The notes below the pieces were generated by a model. That model was not told the origin of the DNA and did not search any database. It saw only the letters and a list, made by a program, of their open reading frames with translations. A program made the translations under genes and the position numbers. A stretch of DNA of 64,000 nucleotides, taken from Polytrichum commune (Eukaryota; Streptophyta; Polytrichopsida; Polytrichales; Polytrichaceae). Numbering within the stretch: position 1 is the stretch's first letter; each line of letters starts with the position of its first letter. The stretch is taken from assembly GCA_950295325.1 (NCBI GenBank), contig OX485804.1:56234001-56298000 (forward strand). Reading direction: 5' to 3'. Below are positions 1 through 11,990 of this stretch, in pieces.

Positions 1-507
1 AAGGGTCTTGGACCCACATTATTTCTACCCCCACTAGACACTTAGAGCAGCCCACCTAATTGTTTTCACGCTAATTCTCCACTCACACTAATAGGATTAT
101 TTAGTGCATACATGCATGTGCAGTTAGGTTGCCTTTTCAAATAGGTGGCCTCCTTATCCATGCAAATTACTTTGGGTCAAAATCATAATGTGCAAAAACT
201 TGTAACTTTGTTCACTCATTCACACTAGTTTGAATATTTGCTACCACGGTAGCAAAATATAGCAATATTTTTCTTACTGTGGTTTCTAAACATATGGATC
301 ATAAACAAAGTTATGAGTTTTTATGCTCTAATTTGGACCCAAGAAAATTTGCATGGGTAAAGAATCAACCTACATAACATTACTCAGCTGATGAGTTGTA
401 TTCAACTACCTTGACTTGATATTTGATCTCAAGCACCAGGATCCGGCATCCGGAGGCATTCTTTTTTAATTTGTTGCAAGACCCATGAACACAACCCATA
501 AGCCGAG
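1..507. other. gene-free left edge
   Basis: I see no gene, splice-flanked exon or terminal repeat here. The sequence is AT-rich intergenic DNA ending at the TA target site of the Tigger-like element. Confidence 0.5.
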
Positions 508-509
508 TA

Positions 510-1423
510 TAGTCCACCCTCTATAAGTGTTACCTCTATAAGTGTTAAAATTCCATAAGTGTTAACATTTTTTCTACTCCCTACTTGGGGAGACTACAAT
601 AATGTTAAGTGTTAAGTGTTAACTGATTGGCTACTCCCCTCTTTGTAATTTTGCCCTCTATATCTGTTAACTTATTATTATACTATATAATACCATACAA
701 TACAATATACTGTAACATAGCACATGTAATATATTGTAACATACTGTAACATACCCCCCATTTAGAAATTATTAGGGTTTAGGATATTGACTGCAAGTCC
801 CTCCTTCGTCAACTCACTTTACCCTAGTAGGTTGAGCCAGTCTACTAGCGTTTGAATTTCTGAGAATGTTGTTTTCGAATTTCAGACTTGTAGGGCGAAT
901 CACATACCATTAGAAAGCTATTGAGGAGAATTTGACTTGAATAATCCTTACCAACCATCCAATGAGGAATTGATGGAGATGTTCAACCCAAATTCCTTTG
1001 TTGAGGAGGAGGATGACACTGAAACTCTTGCATCTGAACCTATAGCCCATGTGTGTTACAAGGATGTGCAGTCTTCTCTTCAAACTTTACGTCATTATCT
1101 TGAGCAGAGGTCTACTGATGTTATGCATTTGGTCAAGAAATTAGAAAAGTTTGAGAAAGAGATTGATCACCTACATGTGAATCAGCTCCAACAGACCTCT
1201 ATAGATGCCTTCTTCCATCCTAGAGGAGTGTAAATGGAGGAGTGAGACTCCTCAATTGTATTTTGGAACTTCATTTGGTATTATAACAATATTTTACTTG
1301 TGTTACACATTTATACGTGTTATGTTTTGATTTGTTAAACTCTATATTCTATAAGTGTTAACACTCTATAAGTGTTAACAATATTACCACTCCCAATTGT
1401 TAGCACTTATAGAGGGTGGACTG
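510..1423 (+). mobile_element. pogo/Tigger-like DNA transposon, internally deleted
   Basis: The ends are terminal inverted repeats matching at 19 of 21 positions (510-530 against 1403-1423), with core CCACCCTCTATAAGTG. They are flanked by the TA dinucleotide (508-509 and 1424-1425) that Tc1/mariner/pogo elements duplicate. Subterminal copies of ATAAGTGTTAAC recur inside both ends (about 536-575 and 1350-1380). At 914 bp the element is far too short for a full transposase. It keeps only a C-terminal coding remnant, so it is a non-autonomous deletion derivative. Confidence 0.75.
937..1233 (+). pseudogene. C-terminal remnant of a Tigger/pogo-like transposase
   Basis: About 98 codons are open here. 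The first codon shown is TTG and the frame opens just after a stop at 922-924, so this is not a natural N-terminus and is more likely the tail of a last exon. The segment has an acidic stretch (EEEDDTE), then a helical part with heptad-like leucines (LVKKLEKFEKEIDHL), and ends with QTSIDAFF followed by a few residues. Tigger/jerky-type transposases commonly end in a dimerisation-like helix and a QTSI-x-x-FF motif, which is the basis for the call. The HTH, CENP-B-like and DDE domains are all missing. It lies wholly inside the inverted-repeat element and has no independent function I can see. Confidence 0.6.
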
Positions 1424-1634
1424 TAATTTATGTGTTCACGTAGGTCCATTATGTATAAACTGCACATAGCAATGTACTTTAAACAATAAGTTTCCAAGAA
1501 TCGAGGCCCTAATTTCATGCATGAAGACCAAGCGTAGTCAAGTGACAAGCTCTCATTTACCGCCATCTCTGAGGACTAAGTCCAGACACGGACGGAATCC
1601 ATTGCACTTTTGAGTTTCAAGTCGGGCTTCAACT

Positions 1635-2794
1635 CACTACACCTTTTTACGTATTTAGTGTCATTTTCTATATGGACTTACATTGTGCTATAACTTTTTT
1701 AATTAATATAGATCTAGTCTTTTACCAAAAAAAGGGTCAGATTGGTTGCCTGGACATTGTAGGACATTATAACATCTACTTAGTTAAAAATTACACTAAA
1801 AAAAAAAAAGTTTTAGTAGTGTGTAACCCCAAAAAGTAAATGACACTAAATACCATGAACGATGTAGGAGGAAGAAAGAAAGCGAGGGGGGGGGGGGGGG
1901 AAGTAACGGAACATCTCATAATGACACGATATGGAATGAAGTCATGGTGCATGAAATTTGCGCAAACGATTATGGTTGGTGTAATGGAAATAACACCAAC
2001 ATGGATGTTTCAAGAGTTTTGCAGTGGGTGGCTGACATTGTTGGAGCAAGTTAGTATTTGCATGCCCACAAGTTAGTTTTTTTGGGGGCCCATGGAATGC
2101 AATTGACATAGTCCAGATTCTATACCGAATGTGCGAATTTATTGAATGGACCTATTCGCTTGGGGGCCCATAAAATACAATCGACATAGTCTAGAATCAT
2201 GGAACCGACCCACATGGCTAAATAATGTTGTTGAGGATGTGATTGCGTAACTTATACATATTTGCTCAAGTCAATGCTACAATTGTGGTTGCCGTGCAAG
2301 GAGGGCTACCACAAGCTCTTAAAAAATTGGAGTTTACTGATCGTATCCCCATGCACCGAGTGGGGGCATAGTTGTCTGCCGGCCTAGTTGCATCTGCCAT
2401 CCTCCGACTCCCACACCGAATACAATATTTAATGGCACTAAATTCTAATTGGCTTGCTCAATACTAATTGTAAACTGCAGTATAGTGTCATGGCACTAGA
2501 TCTTAACCCAACATTATTTGTCGTTACTTGTACATTGCTTGGGGATGTTAGATTAACAGTGCTGCAATTACTGTCGCTAACTATGTGGATTTCTCATCCA
2601 AATTGCAATTATCCATGACAATCTTTCATCACTAGTTGTTGACAAGAGAAGATAGGGTTACGGCCCAATGGATGAACTCATATATCGTCCATGACAATAT
2701 TTGTTCACTTATTCATAAGAAGTGTCATCCAAAAAGTTACCACTGTGAAATTAAATACCACATGACACTGAATATCACATTTAGCAGTGTAGTT
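1635..2794. mobile_element. possible small non-autonomous CACTA-like element
   Basis: The left edge reads CACTACAC and continues to TATTTAGTGTCAT. The right edge, read on the minus strand, gives ACTACAC and TATTCAGTGTCAT in the same order and spacing. The motif GACACTAAATACC recurs inside (about 1840 and 2755). No coding capacity and no clear target-site duplication were found. A poly-C/G run and an A-rich run also occur within it. This could be a decayed CACTA MITE or chance similarity. Confidence 0.3.
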
Positions 2795-3488
2795 GTGTTC
2801 GTAAGTTAGAACTCCTCGCTTGAGCCTCGTGGTTTGCGAATCACCTTCCAGACACCGCATGTGGTGGAGTGCGCTCTCCTTCCCAAGTGATGTCGAAAGT
2901 ACTAATCATCTCAACTTCCAACTTCCAATTGTCCGCTATTTATTAGGGCATCTCAACTACCGTATTTACTAGATATCCATATACAGTACCCATGTCTTAA
3001 GTGAGCACTTACAACTGAAGCTTCACAAAGATTGCAAATTTTGCCTTCTTCCCTGGATCTATATATCTTTGTGCTTGTGGGCGGAGGGTTCCATTTGTGA
3101 GACAAGCTTGTTGACATGTTGTGTGAAATGGTAGATGAGATATGTTTTGGTTCGACTACTTGTGCAATTTACATAGTCCGTTGCAAAGGCACGGAGCATT
3201 ATGAGAAACTTGATGTTCACAAGGAGCTTCTCAAATTTCCCTCTAGGGAAAAGGGGAAACATGGCCTAATACCCATGCTTTAATTACATCAAGGAAAAGG
3301 AGTTGTTTATTTCCCCTTTGAACATGTCACTTGGGAAAGCGGTGTCATTTCCACGCATGTCACATAGTCACCCACGCACGTCTTTTAGGTTTCCAATGAA
3401 GAGTCCACCCCCCATGATATACACCAGGTATGTGGTGTTGTAATGTGTGAATGATTGCCTTGACATTGTCCCCCATCCCATAACATCA
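2795..3488. other. gene-free stretch
   Basis: Nothing recognisable is present; open frames are short and lack splice or motif support. Confidence 0.4.
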
Positions 3489-3660
3489 AATGATATGAGG
3501 ACACTTGGTGCACTTGTCACAATCACATGATGCCCGTGAAATGTTTGTATATTATTAGTGAACTATACAAAGTTTATCAAACCTTGGTATATTTGTTGTC
3601 TTGAAATATGCCCAAGGAATGCCTATTGTAATCTTGGGATGTGGTTTGGGACCTAATTAA
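3489..3660 (+). repeat. diverged copy of the 4.8-5.3 kb repeat
   Basis: This stretch aligns by eye with 4825-5028. Both start AATGATA(T/C)GAGG, pass through CTTGGTGCACTT and TATTATTAGTG, and end GTGGTTTGGGACCTAAT. It lacks the roughly 40-bp insert with GTACGACGTACTG found in the later copy. It looks like an old dispersed duplicate; no coding role is seen. Confidence 0.5.
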
Positions 3661-4824
3661 GGATACTAAATCATGCATTCCATACTATACACCAAGTATT
3701 TGTTGTAGTGTGTCAACAAACACTATAATATTACTCAGCCTAGCACGTCCATATCCTTTTTAAAAGGGGGAGTGGAAGGTGAGAGGCTAACGTAGACGTA
3801 GGTAGCATGGTAGCTAGAGCAATATTTAGCTAACAATGTGTTTAGTGGCTAGCAAGCCACAAGGGGTGGGAAGGGGGTGGATTCTTCATACCACGTAAGA
3901 ATTGATGTGAGAGTAAGAAGGGGTAATATTTGAGGCATTAGTGTACGTAGTATACACAAGGGAGAGATATTATTTTTCTCCATTGCGTACATTTAAAAAA
4001 TCCATTAAAAATGTTGAAGTAAAGGTAAATGTACTAAAAGGGGGTAATAGATGTGTGAGTTCATCCAATTCACATTTTGGTCTATTGTTGTCATATGGTA
4101 ATAGTTCTCATTGACCACATTTTCCATTCTTGTTGGGGTTTGCATTTGGGTTTTAGGGTTTTCCAAATTGGAGGGCCCAAACTCATGGGCACCCTTGAGT
4201 TTTTCTCTTTGGATTGTGGCTAAGTTATTGTGCTCTTGTCTTTGTTTGTTTATTGCAATCGATGAGTTACATGTTATGGATGGAAAAAATGTCCAATGAC
4301 TTTCTCATTGAAAAGCAAAAATCAATTTCATATGTAAAAAAGGCATATTTAATTCTTGTATATGTAATGGAGGCGTTTTTCACATTAAATTGAAAAGCTT
4401 GGTATAAATACACAAGTCCATTTTCTAGCTTGTCATGAGTACATATACATTTTTTTTCTCCTATATAGACTCCTCCTATGTAGGGTAATGATTTCATAGT
4501 GACCCATGCACGTCATTTTCGAACTAAGAGCAACCCCTGGGCTTATATGAGTTGGGACTCCACATGGGATTTGTTCCAACCAGACATGTCAACCATGTCA
4601 ATTTGAACACTATTAAATATTGGTTTACATTTGATAACGTTTCTCCCACGTGAATTTAGCTAGCTACCGGTGGTCAATGCTATGGTGTGACCAATACTCA
4701 AGCTAAGTATACCCAAATTACGGGAGAAACCCAAAATATAACCCAACAAATTTCAAACCCCATAGAAGTTTAATCCAAAACTGTATAATATTATGACACA
4801 CTTTCCACCATTCTAATGATCTTT
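3661..4824. other. gene-free stretch
   Basis: AT-rich intergenic DNA. Short open frames (for example near 4111-4299) carry no family signature. Confidence 0.4.
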
Positions 4825-4914
4825 AATGATACGAGGCACTTGGTGCACTTATCCCCATTCCATAAAGCCCTTGAAATGGTTACATATTATTAGTGTGGCT
4901 AAAGCTTGGCATAT

Positions 4915-5401
4915 TCGGTGCCCTAAAATATGTCCAAGTAGTACGACGTACTGTAAGGAGTGAAAGAGAGGCGACCGCACCAGTGGTTGGGGATGTGAAT
5001 TAGGACGTGGTTTGGGACCTAATGAAGAAGGACGCTGAGTCATCATCGCCACCGTCAATAGATAGGCACCTCGCCATCACGCGAGACTCCTCGGCTGCTC
5101 TGTTTTGTTGTCTTCTTCGTCTTCCTCCCTCGCACTCTTCTTCTGCACCAGTGGCAGACCGCATAGTCGGTGCCCTAAAATATGTCCAAGTAGTACGACG
5201 TACTGTAAGGAGTGAAAGAGAGGCGACCGCACCAGTGGTTGGGGATGTGAATTAGGACGTGGTTTGGGACCTAATGAAGAAGGACGCTGAGTCATCATCG
5301 CCACCGTCAATAGATAGGCACCTCGCCATCGCGCGAGACTCCTCGGCTGCTCTGTTTTGTTGTCTTCTTCGTCTTCCCCCCTCGCACTCTTCTTCTGCAC
5401 C
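4915..5401 (+). repeat. 252-bp tandem duplication
   Basis: Copy 1 is 4915-5166 and copy 2 starts at 5167 and matches for about 235 bp. The period is exactly 252 bp (84 codons). I saw only two substitutions between copies (in the CGCCATC-CGCGAGACTCC segment and in the following pyrimidine run), so the duplication is recent. The unit is rich in CT tracts and holds the ancestral GTGGTTTGGGACCTAAT motif shared with 3489-3660. Open frames cross it on both strands only because the period is a multiple of three. Confidence 0.8.
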
Positions 5402-8400
5402 ATCTCCTGCTTCTTCCGTTGACAGATAGACAGGCACAGAAATCGCCACCCTGCTCCCCTCTCACAATCCTAACAACTCGTGTTCCAGATACCAGATCTT
5501 ACTCTGCTTTGGGCGTCGGAATTAATGCGTGGTGATCCGGGGCTTGCTTGCTTGGTGGATTTTTCGTTTGGGTTGGAGGAGGATTTGTGTATTGGTTTTA
5601 TAGGAGACTGACTGCAGCTAGGCGCAGTATTGGGCCGACGGACGCAGGTTATGCTGAGGAGGAGCAGGAGGTTGAAAGAGTGAGGAGGGTGGATCTGCTC
5701 TGGATGGTTTGTACCCACAGGAAGAATTAAGTTGCGGGGATCATCGTCAGGGGTGGGTTGCGGATTCGTCGGGAGGAGTGGCGGGGGATTGACGTCCGTA
5801 TCACAGGTGCGTTTGGTGTTCAGTTATTCCTTCACTAGATTTTTGCGGCGCAGCGGTTTTCATTGCCTTCGTGGACGTTATGGATGTGATTTCTAAACCT
5901 CTATATCGGGTGATGGTTTTGTCTATGTGCTGGTTGCTTTCGGGGTGCATAAATGATTTCACCCTGGATTATATTGGAAGTTGGAGATGACCAATTCCAT
6001 AGCATACCAACCATTCATTCAAGACACAACAATATGGGGGTTTTGTGAACTCGTAGTACGCCACCATCTTCATCATGCTGGCGAGGCTGGGTAGTTCTAG
6101 AATCTTTAGCGCCCCTAGTATACTAGCCAAAGGCAGCTCGCCGTGGTTTCTAGTTCGCTATAGTAGTCGCTCTGGTATTTGTGAGGTCGTCTTTCTCAAT
6201 GTTTGTGTGTTTCCTCTCATCCTGCACAACTCGAGCTCCTGAACGCATCTTCAAAACTTATCACTAATTCCAGTACCAAACTCTAGACGAAATCCCCAAC
6301 CCTTTTGGGCATTGTGATTTTGTGCAAAGTGACTTTGCAGTCCGATGAATTTGATCGATTTCACCTAAACTACGTGAGCGATTGGGATTTCAGAGGTGGG
6401 TTAATCTCTAATTCTTCGCAACCCAAGTAACTTGTAGATGCATCTTTCAAAACTGGACACTATCTCTAATACCAGTTGTAGATCAATATCCTCACCCCTT
6501 TAGTGCTTTATGAATTTGATTAACTTCACCTAAACTGTGTAAGCGATCATAATTGAAGTTCTATATTCTTGGATTGACGTCTTGGATTTGAACTAGCCCT
6601 TCAACTGTAGGGTTCAAATTTGAAAACCCTTCAAAATGAACCTCATATGAGGGCTTCACTCTTGAACACTGCTAACAACGCTCCCCTCTCGTCTGCGCTT
6701 CGAACGACTCCCATGGTGCCCAATTTGGTCCACTGTCCACGATATGGTGACGCTTCCAGGTGGTGGCTGCCCTGTCAGGCCTTTTTTTGGTCAGGCTCCC
6801 TTGGTTCTCTCGTCGGAGAATGTGCTTTCTGATGATTTCTGAGAGTGAGTGAAGTGTCTTTGTCTTTGTCTCCGCCCTTGCTTGAAAAGGCTGCTCGAGA
6901 GCAACTTCTATTTGAGCGCTTGGCTCTTCTTTTGCTGTTGTTGCGGCAGGGTGTTTGACGTGCCCTGTTTGCATTGGATTTTAGTATACTTCTCATGCTT
7001 TGTTTGTAATGGAGTTCCTGCGAGGCAGTCAGATGGAATTCTAGCTTAGAGCAAGTACTTTGCCAGTGGCGAGCGTTGTTATGTATTGCGATGTTGGAGC
7101 TTCGACCAGTTCCTGCACCGCGGCGGTGAGGACGAGTACTTGCTGAAGCTATGTTTTTTTTGTAGGAATTAAGGATTTGGCGGAGTGCACATGTTGAATT
7201 GCAGTTTGTGCACATTTGTGTGAAGACGTCTTGGTTGCCTAAGACTTCTTGCACGCATTGCATAAAGAACTTGACAGTGTTCTCCGTAGCTAATGCACGA
7301 TGCTATGTTGCGCTAATGTAGTGTGTAGGTCTCATTTCCAGCCGTAGCAATGTGTCAACCCTAGTACTAAAAATTATGTACGAACATGTTGTGATGGATA
7401 AGTCCGGATCAAAGAGCCTAAGAAAGGGGAGTTCGCGAATCTTCAGTGGTGCTATACTTATTGCCTCATATTCAACTCTCCAAGGCCATTGAGTCCAATA
7501 TCGGTGACATTAAGGCGTTGCACTTTAAAGACTTTCGCTGTGCAAGTCAGAGAACCAAACAATTCTTCTACTCTAGATGGAGTCCAGACGGAGGAACATA
7601 AAGAAAGTTAGGATTTTTGTAGTAGTCCTAGAAATAGTAGGACATTCATAAGGCCTTTCGATTGTGTGGGTATCGAGTACGATCTTATTCACTGGAAATG
7701 TGTCTTGCAGGATGTTGAGCACGAGAACATGTAGGCATGTTGCTCAATGTTGAGCACACACATGATACACTAGATGCAACACCTAATTTAATAGTTGGAC
7801 ATTGGACAACATTTGAGAAAACGTGTTTGTTTTGTAATGCTTCAAGGTCTTGTCTATGCAACCAACATTGATGATTTTGTATGTTTTAGGTGCAACTTGA
7901 TTATTGGTGCAGTCTATGGTGATGAAGTTGGGACGTACTTGAAGGTTTCAAAACGCTTAGTTGTTGTACATGGTGATGTTGCATCATTCGTGTGAAACTG
8001 GCAATCTGTTGAAGTTTGATTCCTTCCATTGAGAGCATTAGAGTGGGCGGTTCAATTAAGGTGGTTAGATGAGGTTCATTATGGTGTAAGGGATGCGGAT
8101 TGGGTTTAATTAGATTCCAATTATTGCCAAGCCTCACACATTAGGTTCAGCTTACATGTTAGGCTGATAGAGCTTTATGTTGCACCAAGTTATAGTTCCG
8201 CTTGCGGCGATCGAGTACTAGATGTCCCTAGTTTCAATGGCCTCATCATTCGTGTAAGCTCTTGCTTCCTTTCACATTATTTTGGCATTCTGTACAAGGT
8301 TGAATTTCGTATGACAACATAGGTGGAAGTCGAGAAGGACTATATGTTTTGTGTCATTGTCTTTTACTCGATGGAGATCCTTTGGATTGTCGTTGTTTTT

Positions 8401-11400
8401 GGAGTGACGAGGGTTTCTTTGACTCTCTTATCTTTTATCTTCTCATGTAGTTTAGTCTTTTCTATCCCGCTTTGTTTCAAGGATGTGTTCTCCTATTTCC
8501 AACGACATGTTGTTCTGCAGAAAGGAATTTTTTTGTCTATCTTTTGATGTGTTTTCCAACCAAAAGCTTGCAACCAATATCTCTTGTTTTAGACAATGTC
8601 TAAGAACTTAAACGTTGAGGTAATCATGTATTGTGATTTCAAGAGATTTGTAGAGATGGTTGAAATTTTAGCGTTTGGATGCCAATTTAAGTGGTACCCA
8701 TCATTGTTGAGGGGGCAATCATACACATGGGAAGTTCATGTATGTTCTATAGTATGAAACTTGAAGGAATTCATAAACATCTACTTAAGAAACTGTAGAG
8801 CATCAAGATCATGGAAGTCTTTATCAATATTGCATGAATGCAACCAATTGGTCAAACTACAACATGATAAGCTATTGTTCTTGTAGGAATTAACACGAGT
8901 CTAAGAGGTAGACTACAAACAAAATTGTTTTGTCTACAATTGGATAAACTTAGTTTTATGTGTTGATTTAGCAAGTAAACAGTTTTTGGGGACAAATATA
9001 GTTGTCATGAATCAAGTTCACTAATTTAACAAAACTTTTGGTGAATGTCTACATCGTGTGATGTTTGCAAATTTTGAACAATGCCCAGTTTGTATTAGTT
9101 ATGAATGTTGTCTGAATGCAATGTAATGGTTGATGAACAACATGATAAGTTATAGTTCTTCTTGTAGGATTCAACACTAGTCTTAGAGATGGAGTACGAG
9201 CTAAACTGCCAAGTTTGTATTGGTTCGAAACAACCAGTCCTAGTCTTGACCATGCACAATTTTGGAGATTGAAAATTTGGAAGTTTTAAATTAGGGGGGG
9301 GGGGACTAGTTTATCAAGTATGGGATTGGCAGTAATGATCACTTGTGTATATTACCATCACAGAGTCCGGTAGTGTATACTGAAGTAGGTGTTAGGTTAG
9401 ACACGCACACAAAATTTGAACTTTAATTCTTTCCGACCACACACCAATATTGCTAACAAGTTGACCAAATTAGAAAATCTAGAGTGTAGCTCCATCTCAT
9501 AGACATGTGGATCCCTTGTACAAAATATGACACAATATGTGTCGAAATCCTCATGTGGTGTCTTGAGAGATTCTACTTTCGTTATGTTTGTGGAGCTTCT
9601 TGTTTTTTGCTTCCATGCCTGACCTTTCCTTTCGGATGTTTGATCAATTAGCATTTGCAACTTTGGTATCTATATTTCATCTCCACATCAAGCATCCAAC
9701 CTCTACAAAAGTTCATGCGTCACCTTGAAGAATTAAGATTTTGACACCAAAGTGCCTATTTTGTTCATCACCTATGCTATTAGAGTAATACTTAGCCTAG
9801 AATGCAAGGATTTTCAACTATTTTAATTTGAAAGTCAATGTTACTTGCATGTGTTTTGTGTAGAAGAATAGAGAGTGTAGAAGTTGTGCACTTGATTTCA
9901 CGAAGCTGCCAAGCAACACCAAAGAATTACAATCATGTCTTGCATTTTGCTAGACCAAGCACCTCTAATTGATGTTTTTGAGAAATTTACAACATGAAAT
10001 TCCAACAACTTTTGAATGAGCAACAACATTCCTCTAAGTGGGTAGCTTATGACATTTGGCAATGAGTATATTAAAAAACAACAATTTGTCTAGTTGAGCA
10101 TAAACAACATCATACTTTCCTACGAGGATTTAAAAAATGATATGTTTATGAACATGTTGCAACTTTTATGCTTTCATTAAATTGAGTTGGTGAGGCTTTG
10201 GACAATCAATCTTATTTTCAGGTTTGGAGGAACATGGGGTTGTAGTGACTTCCTAGAGTATGATAAGAAGTTGAGCAAGGACTTTGCATATGATGAATAG
10301 AGAAAACAAAATATGAGATTGTGCAAATTTCCTAAATTCTTTGACTCTTATTACAACGTGTCAAATATACCAGTGGCCGTGTGTGCTCATTGCGATTTTT
10401 TCGTTGGCAGTGTGTTTAGGCTCACATTGAGGTATTTTAACGTGGAGCCAAGACTAATTATTGTTGAGGAAAATATTCAAGACTACTTCAAGGTGAGCCT
10501 ACGACTACTTTCATGTTGTATGTTCAAGTAGTGGGCATGTGTGTTTTGTCATATGGAAGTATGTGAGTTGAATTATCTATTATATTCCTAAAACAAGTCC
10601 TAGTGACATATGTATTTGGTCAGCGACAGAATGTCGCAAATGATGGTCACGTTTGGAACCTTGTAGTGTGGACGACGAGAGTCATTCATGTATCGAGTTT
10701 TGTGAGCCACAAATCGCATATGTCTTACGTTACTCTCCAACAATCATTTCTTACGTCCTCAATGTGAGGATGTTGGGGCTACGCTCACAAATATTCAATT
10801 TATATGGACCATAACCTTTTTCTCATTTATAAAAGTTATGTCCAATAAAGACAATAGGGTGTCTAGCTCATATGATTTAGAGGCATAACATAGTTTTGGA
10901 CACAATGCAAAAATAAGTTCATAAGCTCTAAAATAACATAGGGTTCTGATTATAAGGGGCAAGGATTTTATATATGGTACATAAGTATAGGATGCTTGGT
11001 GCTTGGGATGCATTAGTATTAGTTGATGAATCGTATGGGGCTCACTCAGTAAGCCTTATGGATAATTTTTATACACCCCCTACTTTGCATGCTTTTTGGC
11101 TACTCCACGGTGAAAACCAATGAATTTCGATGATTTTTTGTCCATAACCTTGTCCTTTAAATTGAATGTTTGGATTAATATTCTTTGAAGTGCCTAGGAC
11201 ATGAAGTAATGTTTTCCATTTCTATTCTACTTGATGTATTATTGTACCAAAAAACACAAACGAATGTAACCAAATTCATTAGGCTAAGCCGCACGTATAG
11301 CAAAGTGTCCACATATAGCGTCGATGGAACTCTATACTACATCAATTGTGATAAGAATCAATGATGCAATCAATATTGAAATCAACCTATATGGCTTATT

Positions 11401-11990
11401 GTTTTTTTAGGATTTTTTTTGCATTTTGGGCTTGCAAAATACTTGAGTCGTGTAACTTGACCATGGTAGATGAGAGTAGGATCTAAGGTTCTTGTTTTGA
11501 ACACCATGCTTTATCGCTTGTATGCAGAGGCTTGTATCGCTCATTAGATTTCCTACGCTAGTCATCAATAATGATTAGTGATGCATAAAATGAGTTTTTG
11601 AATTCCATGGGAACTCCCACAAAAATACTTCCCCAACCAATATAAATGAATTGACACAAAAACATGTGGCCATGTTATTTATGTTAGGAGAATAGGAAGG
11701 AAGGGAGATTCCATTATGAGCACAATTAGACGAGGAGTACAATTGAAACATGCTCATTTGAAGGCTTCTTTTGTGTTGGCCCACTCTCCATGTCTTTTTG
11801 AAATTTTAGGGCTTTACCTAGATCAAAAATTCTCGACTAGAATGAATTTTGCGACTGTGATTTGTAGAGGTGGTTAAAATAATTTGTACGTATTGAGTAA
11901 AATTGGGTGTATGGGGTTTTGTGTATGCTTACAAAAGTCATAGAATGAGATGTTGGCAAAATTGATGTAAAATGCAGGTTTTATTCCATC
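5402..11990. other. long gene-poor stretch upstream of the resistance gene
   Basis: The 5400-5870 part is GC- and pyrimidine-rich and resembles a plant 5' leader, with a possible donor CAG|GTGCGT at 5807, but no coding exon follows that I can identify. From about 6600 to 11900 there are only short open frames. Two of them (7795-7995 and 10313-10531) each contain one Cys-x2-Cys pair but no recognisable domain. Just before the kinase start there is a plausible acceptor (ATGCAG, ending 11978), so the resistance gene may have an intron in its 5' leader. Confidence 0.4.

Noticed and set aside
4849-5403. Overlapping frames of 60-108 codons on both strands
   Set aside because: They arise from the 252-bp tandem duplication and contain no domain.
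7795-10531. Two short frames (7795-7995, 10313-10531) each with one Cys-x2-Cys pair
   Set aside because: Only one metal-binding pair in each, no second pair and no supporting exon structure.
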